From: Telmatactis stephensoni
Taxonomy: Eukaryota > Cnidaria > Anthozoa > Actiniaria > Isophelliidae
NCBI GenBank assembly: GCA_029948255.1
Contig: JALIZF010001939.1
Location: forward strand, 1,221,001 to 1,285,000
Direction: 5' to 3'
Length of the DNA: 64,000 nt
In this document: piece by piece, positions 28,561 through 41,496 of the stretch
How positions within the stretch are numbered: position 1 is the stretch's first letter
How the letters are laid out: each line of letters opens with the position of its first letter
The notes under the pieces: generated by a model
Told to the model about the DNA's origin: nothing
Databases searched by the model: none
What the model saw: the letters and a program-made list of their open reading frames with translations, nothing else
Position numbers and translations under genes: made by a program

Positions 28561-31500
28561 CAACTTACAATTCACTATATCACCATCTTCTAATGGTCGT
28601 TTGTCAGGAATGCCATGACATATGACTTCATTTACCGACCTAAAAGTAAGAGAATGCTAGTATTGTTAAATGTTGTTAAATGCTATTGAGTCGATCCTGA
28701 AGTACAACACAATCATACTCACGTGCAGCAAGATTTTGGAAAATTATGATAGTTCAGAGGTGAAGGATAACAATTTCTTTCAATAGATGCCTGTTACATG
28801 AAAAAAATACAGTTAATTAGTAACAGTGTGAAAAGGTAAGTTTGGATAACTGTTTTCAAAAACGAAATAGAAAAAGAGGGAAAGGAAAAAGAAAATCAAA
28901 ATGAAAAAGAAAAGAAAAAGGAAAGGAAAAAGAAAAGGAAAATGAAGACAAAGATACATGAAAAAGTAAGTACATTATTTTGTGGATGACTGTTTTCAAA
29001 AAAGAAAGTGAAAATGAAAAAGAAAGACAAAGAAAATTAAACAATATCAAAATGAAAAAGAAGATGAAAAAGAAAATGAAAATGAAAAAGAAAATGAAGG
29101 AGAAAAAGAAAAAGAAAATGAAAATGAAACAAAAAAGAAAATGAAAAAGAAAATGAAAAAGAAAATGAAAAAGATGAAAAAGAATATGAAAATGAAAAAG
29201 AAAATGAAGGAGAAAATGAAAATGAAAATGAAAAAAATTAGAATAATAAAAAGAAGCTAACTGTACCTCATGAACAATCCTATCAATTTCCTCTGTTGTT
29301 GTTCCTACTTTGATTACTTTTGCACCTTCATCAAGCACTTCTCTGGCTAACTATAAAAGCAAGAAAAAACCATTGTTACATAATATTACCTGTTAAGCAA
29401 TGTACAATCTTTGTTCATTTACAGATTTGGTGGAAAATCTTAATGCAGTGGCAGGATCAAGGTATATCCTTAAGGAGGGAATACAGCGTTATAGAAATTG
29501 GAAACTGTCAAGAGAATCGAGGGGACAGTTTAGAAAAGTATCAGGAAGAAAGGGGCTCAAAGTCATCTCAGGAGGGGGTGTGCACCCCCTGCATCCCACC
29601 CCTAAATCCACTCCTCACAACACAAACATGTCAGTGTTAATGGAGTGTTACATACCCTACACACTAGTCTCATTCCTTCTATTTCATCTTTGGATAAAGC
29701 CCTGATTTGAGTGCTCTGCTTTGCTTTCATCTCTGATACAGGAATCCCTGAAATGTAAGTTTTTGTAAGATAATATGATTTGTGAAAAAAAAATCCTCAC
29801 AATTACAGTTATTGCACAGATCCCTTCATATTATTATATATACTATGCATCATGTACTCACCAGATTCAGCATAGTCAGGTCTGTCTATCTCTGGAGGGA
29901 GTTGCCTCATTGGGGTCTAAATATTAACATAATTATCATCATCATCATCATGGCTTGAAGTGATATGTAATGATTATTTCTATCGTCATCATCATCACCA
30001 CCAGCATTGATTATCATCAATGTGATGTCATTTTCCTATAGATTAACATACAGTCAACTCTTGCCTTGCAGACACTCTGATATTACAGACATCTCGTTAT
30101 TACAGACAGAGGCTAAATCCCAGGGCAGCCGAAAATACAAAGAAATGTATGAAAACAACTCCCGCTATTACAGACTCATTTTATTACGGACACCAAATGA
30201 GGGTCTTGAGGATGTGTGCTATAACGAGAGTTGACTGTATTAAGAATTCTTTTTAAACAAACCTGTGGCCACGGTCTAAGTTTTCCAGAAAATCTGTAGT
30301 CAGGCCAAGGGTTGTAGCTGTTACCTACTTTATCATGAATCTGTCCTGGAATTTCACAGTAAATCCAGTTAGAATACTATCACAAGGGAAATGATAATAT
30401 AGAACTACAGGAATCAGCAAAGGATATCTATAATATCTAACTGCTTTCTAAGGGGCATGATGATTAACACACTAACATTTTAGCTAGTTTTATGAATCAT
30501 TTAACCTCGTACAGTGAATTCCCTCAATGTGGACAGCCCTGTAAGACAGACACCTCTCTAAGGCAGACACCTCTCTAAGACAGACACCTCTCCAAGGTGG
30601 ACACCTATCTAAGGTAGACACCTCTCTAAGGCAGACACCTCTCTAAGGTAGACACCTCTCTAAGGTAGACACCTCTCTAAGACAGACACCTCTCTAAGGC
30701 AGACAGCTCTCTAAGGCAGACACCTCTCTAAGACAGACACCTCTCTAATTTCTACATCAGGTCTTTACTGTACCTTTAGTCTTAGCTGCTTTATGAAGTT
30801 TCTTGTGTTCATTCCAATATCCCTTAAAACATTCCTGGTATCAACATAAAGAGTTTTAGAAAAACAAATAAATGAAACCAAAAATGCATTTGGAGTTCAA
30901 CTTGGATTTTGTGTTTCATCTATGTTCTTTTGACATTTAATTATCCAAGCTTTCGAGCCTCTGGCTCATCATCAGGGATATAAAGAATTATAAAATACTT
31001 GAGATATAATGCGCACACTGATTGGCTGGCTACCATGTTTATATCAGAGGACAGAGACATGGCTCGCTCAAAAAACGTTGAAAATATTTTATAAAAGCAA
31101 TATAAAATGATCGCACTCAAAAAGCAAGAGAAACACTCGGCTATGCCTCGTGTTCCTAAGCTTGCTTTTCTCTTGCTCTACATCTTCCATTGTGTTTATA
31201 TCTCAGAACAGAGACATGCGCGCATGTTTTATATTCCTTAATTACAAATTCAGTTACAAGAAAAACAATGTGTACACATTATGTAAGCTCATGCATGGAT
31301 TGATGCTCAATGAAAAGAATACTAATAAACGTATGAGGAGCACACTCTACATACATATTTGGAGTTGACGATTATCAAGCTAATGTAGCCAGGCTCTCAA
31401 GGGAAGAAAGTGAGATAGGGAGGGAAAAGAAATTGGGGTAGGATTTTGGAAACCTGGTAACATCCTTACTTGGCAAAAGTCTCCCAAGAAACCAATTGTG

Positions 31501-32834
31501 AGCATCAATTTGATATTCTTCCAGGTTCATAACCACGGGCGTATCCAGGGGGGTCCCAGGGTGACCGTGACCCCCCTTTGAAAACAAAAAGATGATAGAA
31601 ATAAAAGATTCTGACTGGAGAAAGATTGAGAAATTGGAAGTGTGACCCCCCTTTGGTGGAAAATGGAAAGTGTGACCCCCCCTTTGAAATATTCTGGATA
31701 CGTCCCTGATAACTATACTGTTTCTTGATGATATTTTCAATTTCTATAATTTTGCAGGCAAAACAGACTCCTTTACTTTTTCACATAAATTAATAACCCC
31801 CAAAAAGTTATTGGGTCCTTTGAGGAACAGGACCTAATGAGCAGGTGCATTAGTTACAGGAAAACATATCACAACTAAACACTACTTCCTGTACAGTATA
31901 GTGCAAAATAATAATTGTCACATCCTGTTTGTAGGCTTGCAAATAACTAACGAAATGTATAAACTGGTACAAACTGGTAATAACAGGTTTCAAACCAGTT
32001 TTTGTTTATTTAATCATTCACAGTTTTGGATAGGATCAGACAGCTGTTCACAGGTTACCTCTCCCTTATAGAAAAGATAAATTAATTAAAGAAACCTTAC
32101 CAAACAGGATAGGTTGGTAATAACTCCTTAGTTTTAGAAAGAGTTGTGAGTTAGGCACCTATCAGCAGCTTCCTCAGGGGTGCTAACCCCAAGCTAACCA
32201 GGGGGATTTTAAAATACTAAAAACAATCTTCATAATTTCCCCTAGGGGGTGGGGAAGTTTTCAAAGTCCCCTGGTTTCCTTTAAGTAAGACTGTTGGTTG
32301 TAAAAATTACACAAAAAGTCGTGTAACATGGGGGTGCATTTTTACTTGTCATTTTGCATTTTTACTCGCCCTGCTTGCTCGTCAAGATACTAAAATGACT
32401 CATAAAAAATACACACCCGTATTACACAACTTTTCGTGCAATAACCTCTTTATTCAGTTAGTTTCAATTTTCTCTACGATTTGCGCATATTCTTCAAAAT
32501 TTATCTTCATATAATATTGATAAATACTTACAAAGATAACTTTTGACAGCCATAAAAAATATCAAATTCTACATTGAAATTTGTAATGGAATAACTCAGT
32601 TTTGGAACCAAGAAAATATGAAAAAAAATGAAAAAAAATTCTAGTATCCCAACACGCAAATATGCTCCATCAATAATAAGCTATTTTTGTCAGCCAGCTG
32701 AAGTAATTTTTTACCTGTGAGCAGAAAAAGCTTCCTTCTATATTTAGCTTAATACAAGACGGACATTGAAGGCTTGCAGACTTGTTACAAGCTGGCGTTT
32801 CGCACACTTTTCCTCCACTCTTCTCGTCCGCCAT
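25390..32834 (-). CDS. METAP1: Methionine aminopeptidase 1
   Basis: Thirteen exons on the minus strand, 5' to 3': 32834-32715, 30834-30774, 30345-30263, 29916-29862, 29747-29656, 29350-29267, 28790-28723, 28639-28569, 28466-28335, 27353-27248, 26254-26217, 26049-25984, 25556-25390; 1143 nt, 380 aa (human 386). A cytosolic, ribosome-associated enzyme that removes the initiator methionine from nascent chains. Exon 1 encodes the N-terminal zinc finger (CETPAC...CPSCIK...FFC), completed by exon 2 ([14 protein letters not shown]). The pita-bread catalytic core carries the five metal ligands: Asp in LDITVYHGG, Asp in GDLNETFF, His in YCGHGI, Glu in FTIEPM and Glu in QFEHTL. The end reads PHFKSQM. 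The start is the only ATG before the zinc finger. Introns carry many foldback and microsatellite insertions, but all reading phases hold. Confidence 0.96.
26315..26601. repeat. Foldback MITE with AAGGCGCTGTTACAC ends, METAP1 intron
   Basis: Left AAGGCGCTGTTACACACTGA; right inverse TCAGCGTGTAACACCGTCTT. The interior repeats GAAACTTG/CAAGTTTC words. Confidence 0.85.
26955..27074. repeat. Family A MITE, left-truncated, METAP1 intron
   Basis: Contains GGTTACAGCAGGAATTTC and the right end TTTCACACTCATACAAAATC. A second copy follows directly at 27079. Confidence 0.7.
27079..27227. repeat. TA-flanked foldback MITE, family A, METAP1 intron
   Basis: Full length. The ends are diverged to GAGTTGTTTTCGCATGAGTG / CACTCATACGAAAACGACTC but remain complementary to each other. 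It stops 20 bp from the exon 10 donor. Confidence 0.85.
27625..27805. repeat. Foldback MITE, METAP1 intron 9
   Basis: Left AGCCCCTAGCATGATG and CCCTCTCTATGCCAGAATCC; right inverse GGATTCTGGTATAGAGAGGG and CATCATGCTAGGGGCT. Confidence 0.9.
28529..28561 (+). repeat. (ATC)n microsatellite in METAP1 intron 8
   Basis: About ten units, ending only a few bases from the exon 8 donor at 28568. Confidence 0.9.
28858..29240 (+). repeat. Purine-rich (GAAAAA/AATGAAAA)n array in METAP1 intron 6
   Basis: About 380 bp, almost all A and G with occasional T. Its complement gives a spurious phenylalanine-rich ORF. Confidence 0.95.
30049..30239. repeat. TA-flanked MITE with CAGTCAACTCT ends (pogo/Tigger-like), METAP1 intron 3
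   Basis: TA then CAGTCAACTCT; inverse AGAGTTGACTG then TA. The interior repeats ATTACAGACA words. CAGT-like termini and TA duplications are typical of pogo/Tigger-derived elements; the family assignment is inference. Confidence 0.8.
30542..30757 (+). repeat. 17-bp minisatellite in METAP1 intron 2
   Basis: About a dozen units of a 17-bp word like ACACCTCTCTAAGGCAG, ending 17 bp from the exon 2 boundary at 30774. Confidence 0.95.
30983..31241. repeat. Foldback MITE, family B, copy 2, METAP1 intron 1
   Basis: Inverse orientation to copy 1; contains AAAGCAAGAGAAACACTCGG and CTTTTCTCTTGCTCTACATC. Confidence 0.8.
31535..31707. repeat. Short foldback repeat with CGTATCCAG ends, METAP1 intron 1
   Basis: Ends ACGGGCGTATCCAG and the inverse CTGGATACGTCCCTG. 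The interior repeats GTGACCCCCCTTTG two to three times. Confidence 0.7.
32292..32447. repeat. Foldback repeat in METAP1 intron 1
   Basis: Left ACACAAAAAGTCGTGTAAC and right ATTACACAACTTTTCGTG are imperfect inverse arms. Confidence 0.65.
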
Positions 32835-34095
32835 CTTGAAGTTTCTGCTTGTTCTTAGTCTCCTGCGCGTTCTTTACGCACAGGACTCCCAACAAGTCAA
32901 AAACTAGCAACACAGGAAACCCGTACTCTGACACATTCCTAAAAACTAATCCCGTAGACTGTGTAAATATACCAAAAGAGACAATCAGATATTGTTATCT
33001 TTCCCTTTAATAAAAGGATCAAACTTCAATCACAATATGACGAAGACAAAATAAGGAAAACTAATGCATTGCAGTTCCAGCTGTTGATTTCCGGTTGCTG
33101 GGTATTCCCCACTTCCGCTTTGGCTGGAAGTCACGTCCGCTAAAGTTTGTGAAATGAAATTTATTTTCTCCAGCAGAACTAAAAACAGGGCATTAAAAAT
33201 GCCGCTAGAGGTACACTGCCGCTTATTATTGAGAGCAAAATTCATATCATAACTGAGCCGAGCCTGGGAAGCAGAGCGCGTCCGCACGTGAGCTCGAGCG
33301 AAGAAAAACCTGGATTAACTACGGGTTATGTTTAGAAAATACACAAACAATTTACACGCTATTTCTTGTTGTTCTCTCATTTGTCGCCAAAAGTATAATC
33401 GATACTTAAACTGGATTATTTACGCAACTATTCATCTGTTTATAAGGAAACCTCTTGGGTTTTCTTGGGATTTTTTTGTCTTAACAAAGCACTGCGCATG
33501 CGCACGCTTGTGATTAGTCACGGCTTGCGTCACAACGAGACAAATTGTGCAACTGCCTAAAATAATTCTCGTGACGGCGTGTTGCTCGGCCACTCGCAAG
33601 GATCATCTCATTCGTATCTCTTCCTTGTGGAAGACTCAACAAGATTACTATAACGTCAATGAGGACAGGAATCGTAAGTATTCGGTTGCAATATCTTGAA
33701 ATTTTGGGAAGAAAGACGTGATTTCTTACGCGTTATTAACTCAGTTGATCAGTTGTTCCGCTTATACACTCCCTTTGGTTTGTGGATTGTTTGGTTACCG
33801 ATCGCCGGCTAGACGCTGTGTTTTTTCGTCTAGTTTACCCGAATTGTCGACTGTGTTTTTGTAATCAGCGTTCATTAACTTTCAGTGGTGGAAACAACTT
33901 AATTTGGATGGCTTTGTTGTTGATTTCTTTTAGGTTTACGGACATAGCCACTATAGTCTTATGGAGTTTCTGATCGACAGTGGAGACTGGTGCCAGGCCC
34001 AACACAACTGAACGATTTTATAGCCTTTTTTTTGTCTTGAAAATCTTATTGAATGGGGTAGTTGGCCCCTTAGATGAACAATTTAGTTTTTACTG
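32835..34095. promoter_or_regulatory. Divergent METAP1 / PTP4A intergenic promoter region
   Basis: The two genes are transcribed away from each other from here. A perfect NRF1-type palindrome TGCGCATGCGCA lies at 33493-33504. A consensus donor GTAAGTATT at 33674 probably ends a mostly non-coding first exon of PTP4A. No TATA box is evident, fitting housekeeping promoters. No other gene is seen. Confidence 0.55.
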
Positions 34096-34152
34096 ATGAC
34101 CTGTGATGTTGTAAAGCCGTATGAAAGTGTAAAATTGTCAGCAAATATCGAA

Positions 34153-37100
34153 ATGAAAATGCCGAACTCGTCTGTGCCGTCGCAAGCGAGATCTTTCCAT
34201 GGACCCGGACCAGTGGTGCTTGAACATAAGAATATGAAATTCTTGATAACCGATCGACCAAACAACACCAACTTACCTCAGTATATTACAGTAAGTATTG
34301 TTTTAGAAAAATCTACCAAAACTTCCAGGGTCTTTTTAACGTTTTTGACCTGTACTTGTCTTGGGTTTTAGGAACTGAAGAAATACAGTGCGCAAACAGT
34401 TGTGCGTGTCTGTGAGCCAACCTACAATACAGAGTCGTTGGTAAAGGAAGGAATCATTGTGTTGGTAAGAAAGACTGTTAATTGTGTTCAGAGAACTCTT
34501 ACAAGTCTTTTCTTTGGCTATGTTAACTTTTGATTCGAGTAAACAGCGAACAGATAGACAGTAATTGTGTTAAAGATCCCACATTTTCTTTCAATGCGTT
34601 AGTTTGAGGGTTTGGTTTGGTTACAACATTGGAGATGCGGACGATTTCGACTGTGTTGAACAGAAAACTGACTGTGCCTTTTCTAAGTCTTTGAGGGATT
34701 TGATTGTTTACATTAATATGTGAATAAAGATGTGTTTTTCGACGTTTACTCGACTCGTTTACTGGACTTGGTTCTTTCCGCCGATATGGCTTGGCCTCGT
34801 TGCTGCTGGCCTTTTTATTGTTTGATTTATTCGACGAAAAAGAATTTTGTTTAGAAATCTTTGCTGGTTTTACTATTATAAACAAGCTATATACTATATT
34901 CCGTTGTTGTTATCAACGTTCGAAGCAGTTAGGAATTTTTGAGGAGCGGTCTTCTGCGTACATTTCATTGTTCTGAAATCTATCAAAACCTGATTTTCTG
35001 GCTTGGTTAGTTTCGTGTTGATGCTGATCGATGTGTGAGGCTGCATGTCACAAAGCGAAATAAACATCGACATTTTCCTCGAAGTTGACTCGACTTTCAG
35101 TATCCAAAAGAATAAACCGATTTGCAATATATGATCGTAATACAGAGTAAAAAGTGAAACTTTCTCAATGCGTCAAAGCCAGTAGTGTTGGTCAAGAGGA
35201 CCCAAGAGTCAATGGTTATCTGTTCATTTGGTCAAAGCTTCGAATGAATATTTTAGAATTATTTATTGATGGTGGTTCTTATGTAAAATTAGAGTTCTTC
35301 AGAGTTTAGATAAATGTACAACATCATTTTAATGGCCTTATTGCTATGGCGATTTATGGCACTGGATTAGTAAAATGTTCCCTCAATGTCAAGGCAAGTT
35401 TAGATTCTAAAAATAGGTTAAAAGTTCTAGATTGTTGCTAGTTGTAAAACTGGCTTTTGATCCACACAAAAAATTTTGTAACCTTTTCTTGTTCGATTGT
35501 TTTTTCCCTAAATTGTTTGGAATCTCTAGTTGTGCATAAATGTTCTAAATTATATTGGTTTTCGTTTACACAAAGTGATAAAAGCTGACCGTTCCAGATG
35601 AGTAATTTTACATGTTCCCAATTGAATCAACACTTTTGGATGAACATCAAAAATACAATATTTAACCAGCATTCGAATTAACCTTAACAAATTTTACCAG
35701 CATTTCTCAGATTTGATTTTATTGCTATAGTGCAAAAGATCTTGTAGCCCATATTATTCCTTTTATGTTAATACTCACAAAAAACATTTGGACAAATGAA
35801 AAATGAAAAAAAAAAATCATGTTTCCCTTTCAAGGTCAAGTCTTGGGACCCTTGATGTGTTGAAAGCAAACATATTGAGGCTGTAAGCATCCTTAATGGG
35901 TCTAGAACTCTGACACAATACATTCAGCAATCTCGCCTATATAATCGTCATAAAATCTTACAAACAGAAAGCACAACAAAAAACTTCACTACTGTTTGTA
36001 ATCATTATATAGAATCAATATATTAAACTCTCAACTGTTAATGTATGTAATATATTGCGATATTTTATAACAGATGGTATGTTATATTATCAAAAACATG
36101 TTAAACAGTTATGCATTTTTGATGCCGTAGGGTGTTTAATGGCTATTAATTTTTGTACTCTGAGGTTGTGAATTAATGTAAAAAAGGTGAACGGGATCAT
36201 TAATTCCAGTGTTAAAGGGCTTAACTTGGATGAGAATAAATTAAAATTGGAAATGACTTGAAACTTAGTAAAACCTATCTGTACGACTTCCAATAATCAC
36301 CAAAAGCAACATTTTCTTTACATTCAAGCAAAACAAATAGAAATTGTCAAGTATTTTAGCATTTAAGTTGTGAGTAAATGACGTCATTTACTCAACCCTA
36401 TTGTTCTTTTAGACTTAATATCAAAATTTCTCTTTGAAAATGAGCTTGAAATGCAGAGTTTTGGGCAGAGGGTAGACATTTATTTAATTCATCTTCAGAT
36501 AGAAATAAACGGTTTCCAATTTTCATTGATTTTCATCCAAGTGCATGGGCCTTTAACTATATGGCCAAACAGGATGCTATGTATATGTTTTAGTTCATTT
36601 TTTCACCAGTTTAATTTAGTTCTACAATTGATGTTGTCATTAATCTTTTAAAACTAACCTTATATACACACAGCTTGCCCATTATTAAACCTAGTCTTTT
36701 AATAAAAGCCATTTATCTTCCTCTAGAAAAATTGAAACTGATAGAAAAAATTTATTTACAAAATATTCCGGTAGATTTATACTGGCTATACAGCTTGTAG
36801 TATAGAGCAGATTTCGTATAAGTGTGAAACAGACTGTGCCGTGACCGTGTCAGTGCCGTGATGTCTATAAAAACATTCAAAATTCTTGCCATAACCGTGC
36901 CATGACCGTGCGTTGCCATTTTCACACTCATACGAAATCTGCTCTAGTGTTTTTATGTACATCATTTGGTTCCTAGGAGATAATGATATTGTGTGTGTGT
37001 ATAATTAGACCTTATTGACAAAGGCTAACAAGTATCTAGCCAAATACAATCCATGTTTTGTATTACTGCTAAAGTCTGAATATTTCACCATACATCTTGT

Positions 37101-40071
37101 GGTTTCCTGCAAATACAAATTGGGTACAAAATTTTATGAATCCTAAAAAGGAATGCATTCCAGCTGAATGGCAGTCTGTTTACTGGAAAATGACATTGGA
37201 GTGTTCATTTGTTTTAGTTCGTTTGTTTTTGTTTATTTATTTATTAGTTTGATTACTAGGTTAATATTGCAAATGTACACATGCAAAATCCATCATACGT
37301 CATGTAGGGACAGGATAATGTATAGCCGTCATATTTATATTTCAATGGTTATGTTAAAGTCAACTTAACCACAAGTTCTGGGGACCATTTCTCAACAAAC
37401 CTGACGACTTTATTTTCAGGTCCATTAATTTACCTGATAATAAAGACTTAATTAACAGGTGTTTTTGAAATTGTATGTTATTTCAATTTCTATGTTTTCA
37501 CGGCAATTAAGTTTACTCCCACAATCCTGTAATTTCTGCAGATTAAAATTAACAGAACTGTCATTTAAATCTTCTTTTGAGAAACAAGCACCAAAGCTCT
37601 GGACACCTTTGTTGTTTATAAACATGCAGCTGTATTCTCTGTGCCTACAACATCTCAGGAGTTTTTGATCAACTATTAGTTAAGTTCCAAGGAATAGCTA
37701 TTATTATGAAATAAAAAACTACCTTGAAATGTATGATCTCCTGATGTTACCAAAAAAAAAAAATTCCGCTCATTTTTTATTATTATTCAGTTTTAAGCAC
37801 ATAAAAATATGATGCTATCTTGCTCTTGATACTGTCTTAGTCCAGCTGTTGATAACACAGTCTACAGACAACATAGTGATAGCCACCTGAATGGCTGAAA
37901 AAAATATTGGCAAAAACAAAACGAGGACAAATAATTCCCTGTTGTGGACTCAAAGTGATTATTAATAAAACTTTGAACAAAAAAATATCATCATTTAGTC
38001 AATATCGAGTATATTCCATACTTCATCATAGAGGGACTTTGTAACCCCCTGTAACTTCCAATTTTCTTCCATTGAAACTCTTTGTTTTTGTTTTGTTTTT
38101 TTCCTCTGATCCCCATCTCCTCCAGAATTTCCTTTTCTCTCCATGGTAGCTGGCATGGATATTAAAGAGTTCAAGCTTGATGTTAACGGGGAATGGCAGA
38201 CAGCAAAGTGGAACATGTTGTCTACTTTTTTCGAACTTGGCATTGTGTTTTGCATTAAACGTGAGCATGACTTTACGTGTTTACGTTGAATGCAAAATGT
38301 GTCACCTTGACATTGAAGCAGCAATGCCAGATTCAAAAAAGGTAACGTGATCTTCTCTGCTGTCCGCTGTGAAGCATAAGTTCTGTATTTTCTCTGATTA
38401 TACAACAGGGTCATCCCAATTATAGTCATTTTGCTTCTAGGACTTTTCACTTCTAGTCCTTTTGCTTCTAAGATCTTAAGCTTCCTCTCGCTTCTCAGTT
38501 TATTTATCTTAAAAATGAGCTTTATTGGTTCATAAGATTTTTAGTCTTAAGCTTGAAAGAGATTCTTATAGTGACTACTATTACAAAAAGAAAAAGAAAA
38601 AAGAAATTGTTTGAACCATTATTTTCTGGTGTGAAATTTAATTAAGTTGCCAGTTTGGCTATAATTTCATGACATTCAGATTAAGAAGTGAAAGGTGGGG
38701 TGAACATACAGTACTCTATGTCTATGCAACAAAAGTGTTAAAAAGCGAAATGACCTGATATCGATCACCCTAATCAGGGGTTTCAATAATAGGCGGCTAC
38801 TGGCGGTATAGCGCTGCCTATTTTACCTCTTACCGCCGGTTATTTTGTGTCTTACTTAATAAATATGATTGCGGCCCCATTTGGGACACAGACGCCTACT
38901 TCAATCACTCAGACGCTTATTCAAAAAGACAATGAAACCCCTGCCTAATGCAGGCTTAAAGAGCCAGTCTAGAGCTAGTCCATTTATATTAGACTCAAAC
39001 AAATGCCTATAATTGTTTCTTTTTTACACCATAGGATTGGCCCTTTGATGATGGTGCTGCTCCACCCAAGAAAGTTGTAGAGGATTGGCTAAAACTGATT
39101 AAAGGAAATTTTAAGGAAAAGCCAGGTTCATGTGTTGCAGTACATTGTGTGGCTGGTCTTGGAAGAGCTCCTGTACTTGTTGCTCTAGCACTTATTGAAA
39201 GTGGCATGAAATTTGAAGATGCTGTAGAATTTATTAGAAGGTATTTCGCAGATGCATTTTTTGTTCTAGTTAGAATCCCTGAGTCAAACAACCCTTGAAC
39301 TGTTAAAAAGTGCAATTTCTTCTGCAACTTTTCTTACAGTGGTGTTGTGAAGCAACTTGCACAAGTTGCAGTGTAGATGGTGTTAAAAATGCAGTGCTGA
39401 AAACCGATATACATTGCTGCGTTCCTGTGAAAAGTAGAGCAGATTGTAAGAATGTGAAATGGGACCTTGCCATACTGTGGCCATGTCACTGCCTTCTTGT
39501 ATAAAAACCATTTCCTGTGGTAACATATGCTTAATGACTGTGTGGTGCTGTTTTCACAGTCATATGAAATCTGTAGAACCAAGGTCTACTTTTTGCAACA
39601 ATTGCATCAACTTGTCTCTCAATGATACTGTGCAATGCAGGGTGTGTTAATGACAGTGCTTGCAGTAGTTTATGCAACTGTTTTGCAAGTGCAAGGTAAC
39701 ATCATTACAAGATGTGACAGGGTTTAACTTATCCAATTGATAATGTTTGTGGGTCACTTTTACAAGAATGTTATGTTTTCAGTGATTAGTGTAGTAGAGC
39801 AAGCAAACAAGCAAAGATGCAACCTCGAGGGTGTAAATTACCAAAGCAAACATGCAGTGGGCATGCAAAGATGGGTGATATCTGCTGATCATGCAGCATC
39901 CAGTACTTCCTGTTAACTTTGATTAATGAATAATCTCATTTAGTGAAGTTTGATTTTAATTTCAGGAAGAGACGAGGAGCAATTAATGCTAAACAGCTTG
40001 CCTACTTAGAAAGGTATAAACCAACCAAGTTATTAAAGGAAAAAGAAAGTCCAAATTGTGTAATTCAGTGA
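34153..40071 (+). CDS. PTP4A: PRL-type protein tyrosine phosphatase, PTP4A family
   Basis: Coding exons: 34153-34290, 34372-34464, 39035-39240, 39966-40071; 543 nt, 180 aa (human about 173). A prenylated phosphatase at the plasma membrane and endosomes that partners with CNNM magnesium transporters. Visible: the family opening MKFLITDRP, the general-acid loop WPFDDG, the active-site loop [10 protein letters not shown] (Cys plus Arg of CX5R), the basic [10 protein letters not shown] region and a C-terminal CVIQ prenylation box. The start is uncertain: the frame is open back to a stop at 34084-34086, with ATGs at 34096, 34153 and 34159. I prefer 34153/34159 because their context is better and the length fits; the 34096 start would give 199 aa. 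Intron 2 is 4.6 kb. The vertebrate paralogues PTP4A1-3 are not separable here. Confidence 0.94.
36803..36946. repeat. TA-flanked foldback MITE, family A, PTP4A intron 2
   Basis: Full length, and among the best-preserved copies. Ends GAGCAGATTTCGTATAAGTG / CACTCATACGAAATCTGCTC. Confidence 0.9.
38775..38943. repeat. Foldback repeat with CAGGGGTTTCAAT ends, PTP4A intron 2
   Basis: Left CAGGGGTTTCAATAAT; right inverse AATGAAACCCCTG. The interior has GGCGGCTACTGGCGG and ACCGCCGG words. Confidence 0.75.
39435..39575. repeat. Decayed family A MITE, PTP4A intron 3
   Basis: Keeps GAGCAGATTGTAAGAATG and TTTTCACAGTCATATGAAAT ends and a central TATAAAAACCATT. Confidence 0.75.
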
Positions 40072-41496
40072 TCGAGCTGCTACCAAAAATCCCTCATTTG
40101 TAATTAATTGACAGAAAAAGTCAAGGTATAAAAATAGTGCCAAGTCAATAATGAATTGTGGCATCATGAGAAGTATAGGTATATGTTTCAATACCATAGA
40201 TCCATTTGTGAAAATTCCATCAATCCAAATCAGCCGGTATATTTTCAAATTTCTAAATGAAAAGAATGTGTAATTTTGAATCTCTTTTGTTTTAATGTGT
40301 TCTGTACTGAGGCCCTAATTTGTATTATAAAAATATACTTGTAACATGTAAATACAACTGTACTGTGAACAACTGAGTTAAGATTTAATTATTTTAATAT
40401 GGCCTGCTTTAGTTAATGTGTGAGGTACATTCAGCTGCTTTCCAGTGACCCCATCGACATAATTAATTAATTTCTGTAATGAGTGGCAAAAGTTATTTAG
40501 ATATTTAGCCATTGCTGCACACATGCAGTTACCCAAGGCAATTTATCAGTATTAGTAACTTGCAATTTGATGCCATCCAAGGTTAATAATTATTGTTTCT
40601 AGAAGTTGCACATACAATATTTGTTATGGCGCAACACTTGATAGCACTTTAGGCTGCAAAAGATCTATACCCTGATTAGGCCAGCTGGTTGTTCGAAGGG
40701 CATTCAATGCTAATCCTGGATTAAAATGAATGGTTTTCTTTAGATTTAATTTTGGGTTAGCAGTAATTGCTTTTTGAATAACGACGCTGATACTTTACTT
40801 TAACTGGCAGTGAATTTGCTCGTGCAAGTTGCTTGAAAACTTGTCTTGCGTAAGAGAACATCTTGGGATCTTTTAAACCAATTAGAATTTCATGTCAAAA
40901 TATTAAATTATATTTCTGTACACTAGCAATGATAAATCATTCATTTTAGCCTAAAATGTCACACACAATTGTATAATTTATTTGATTCTTATTTCCCAAA
41001 GAAAATGTCGACTTACTAGTATTTTCAATTCCTTTTTTCATTTTGCTGTACTGGTCATTCCAACATCTGGTAAAGCTGTATTAATCAAAATAATGCTAAA
41101 TGCAAGTAATACATGAATAGTGGTTGGCCTACTTTGTGATCATTTTGTTATTAAACACCTGTACGAGGTTGTTTTCAACAGAACACACAAATAAATACAT
41201 TCTAAACACTATTCTAGAAATTGTGTTGACTCGACTGGAACATTATAACTGTTTATAAGTTTAGATACATTTTTTCGTCTTCCTGTGTTTAATAATGTAT
41301 AAGATCTCACTTTGGCTATAAATCTCTTGAATGAGCTTTTTAAGAACCACTTCTTGTCAACACTTTATAAACTCAGTCAAACTGCAAAGTGATAGAAAAC
41401 CATTGCTTTCCTTATAATTAGCAAAGTAATGAAATACTAGCGATAATATCTCTGTGAGCAAATAGGAACTGGCACAAGTAGTTATGCACAATTAAA

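Noticed and set aside
28856..29338. 160-codon minus-strand ORF rich in Phe
   Set aside because: Only its first 27 or so codons are real (METAP1 exon 6); the rest is the purine-rich repeat in the intron.
34523..34885. 120-codon minus-strand ORF in PTP4A intron 2
   Set aside because: No domain, no splice or start context and no resemblance to a family.
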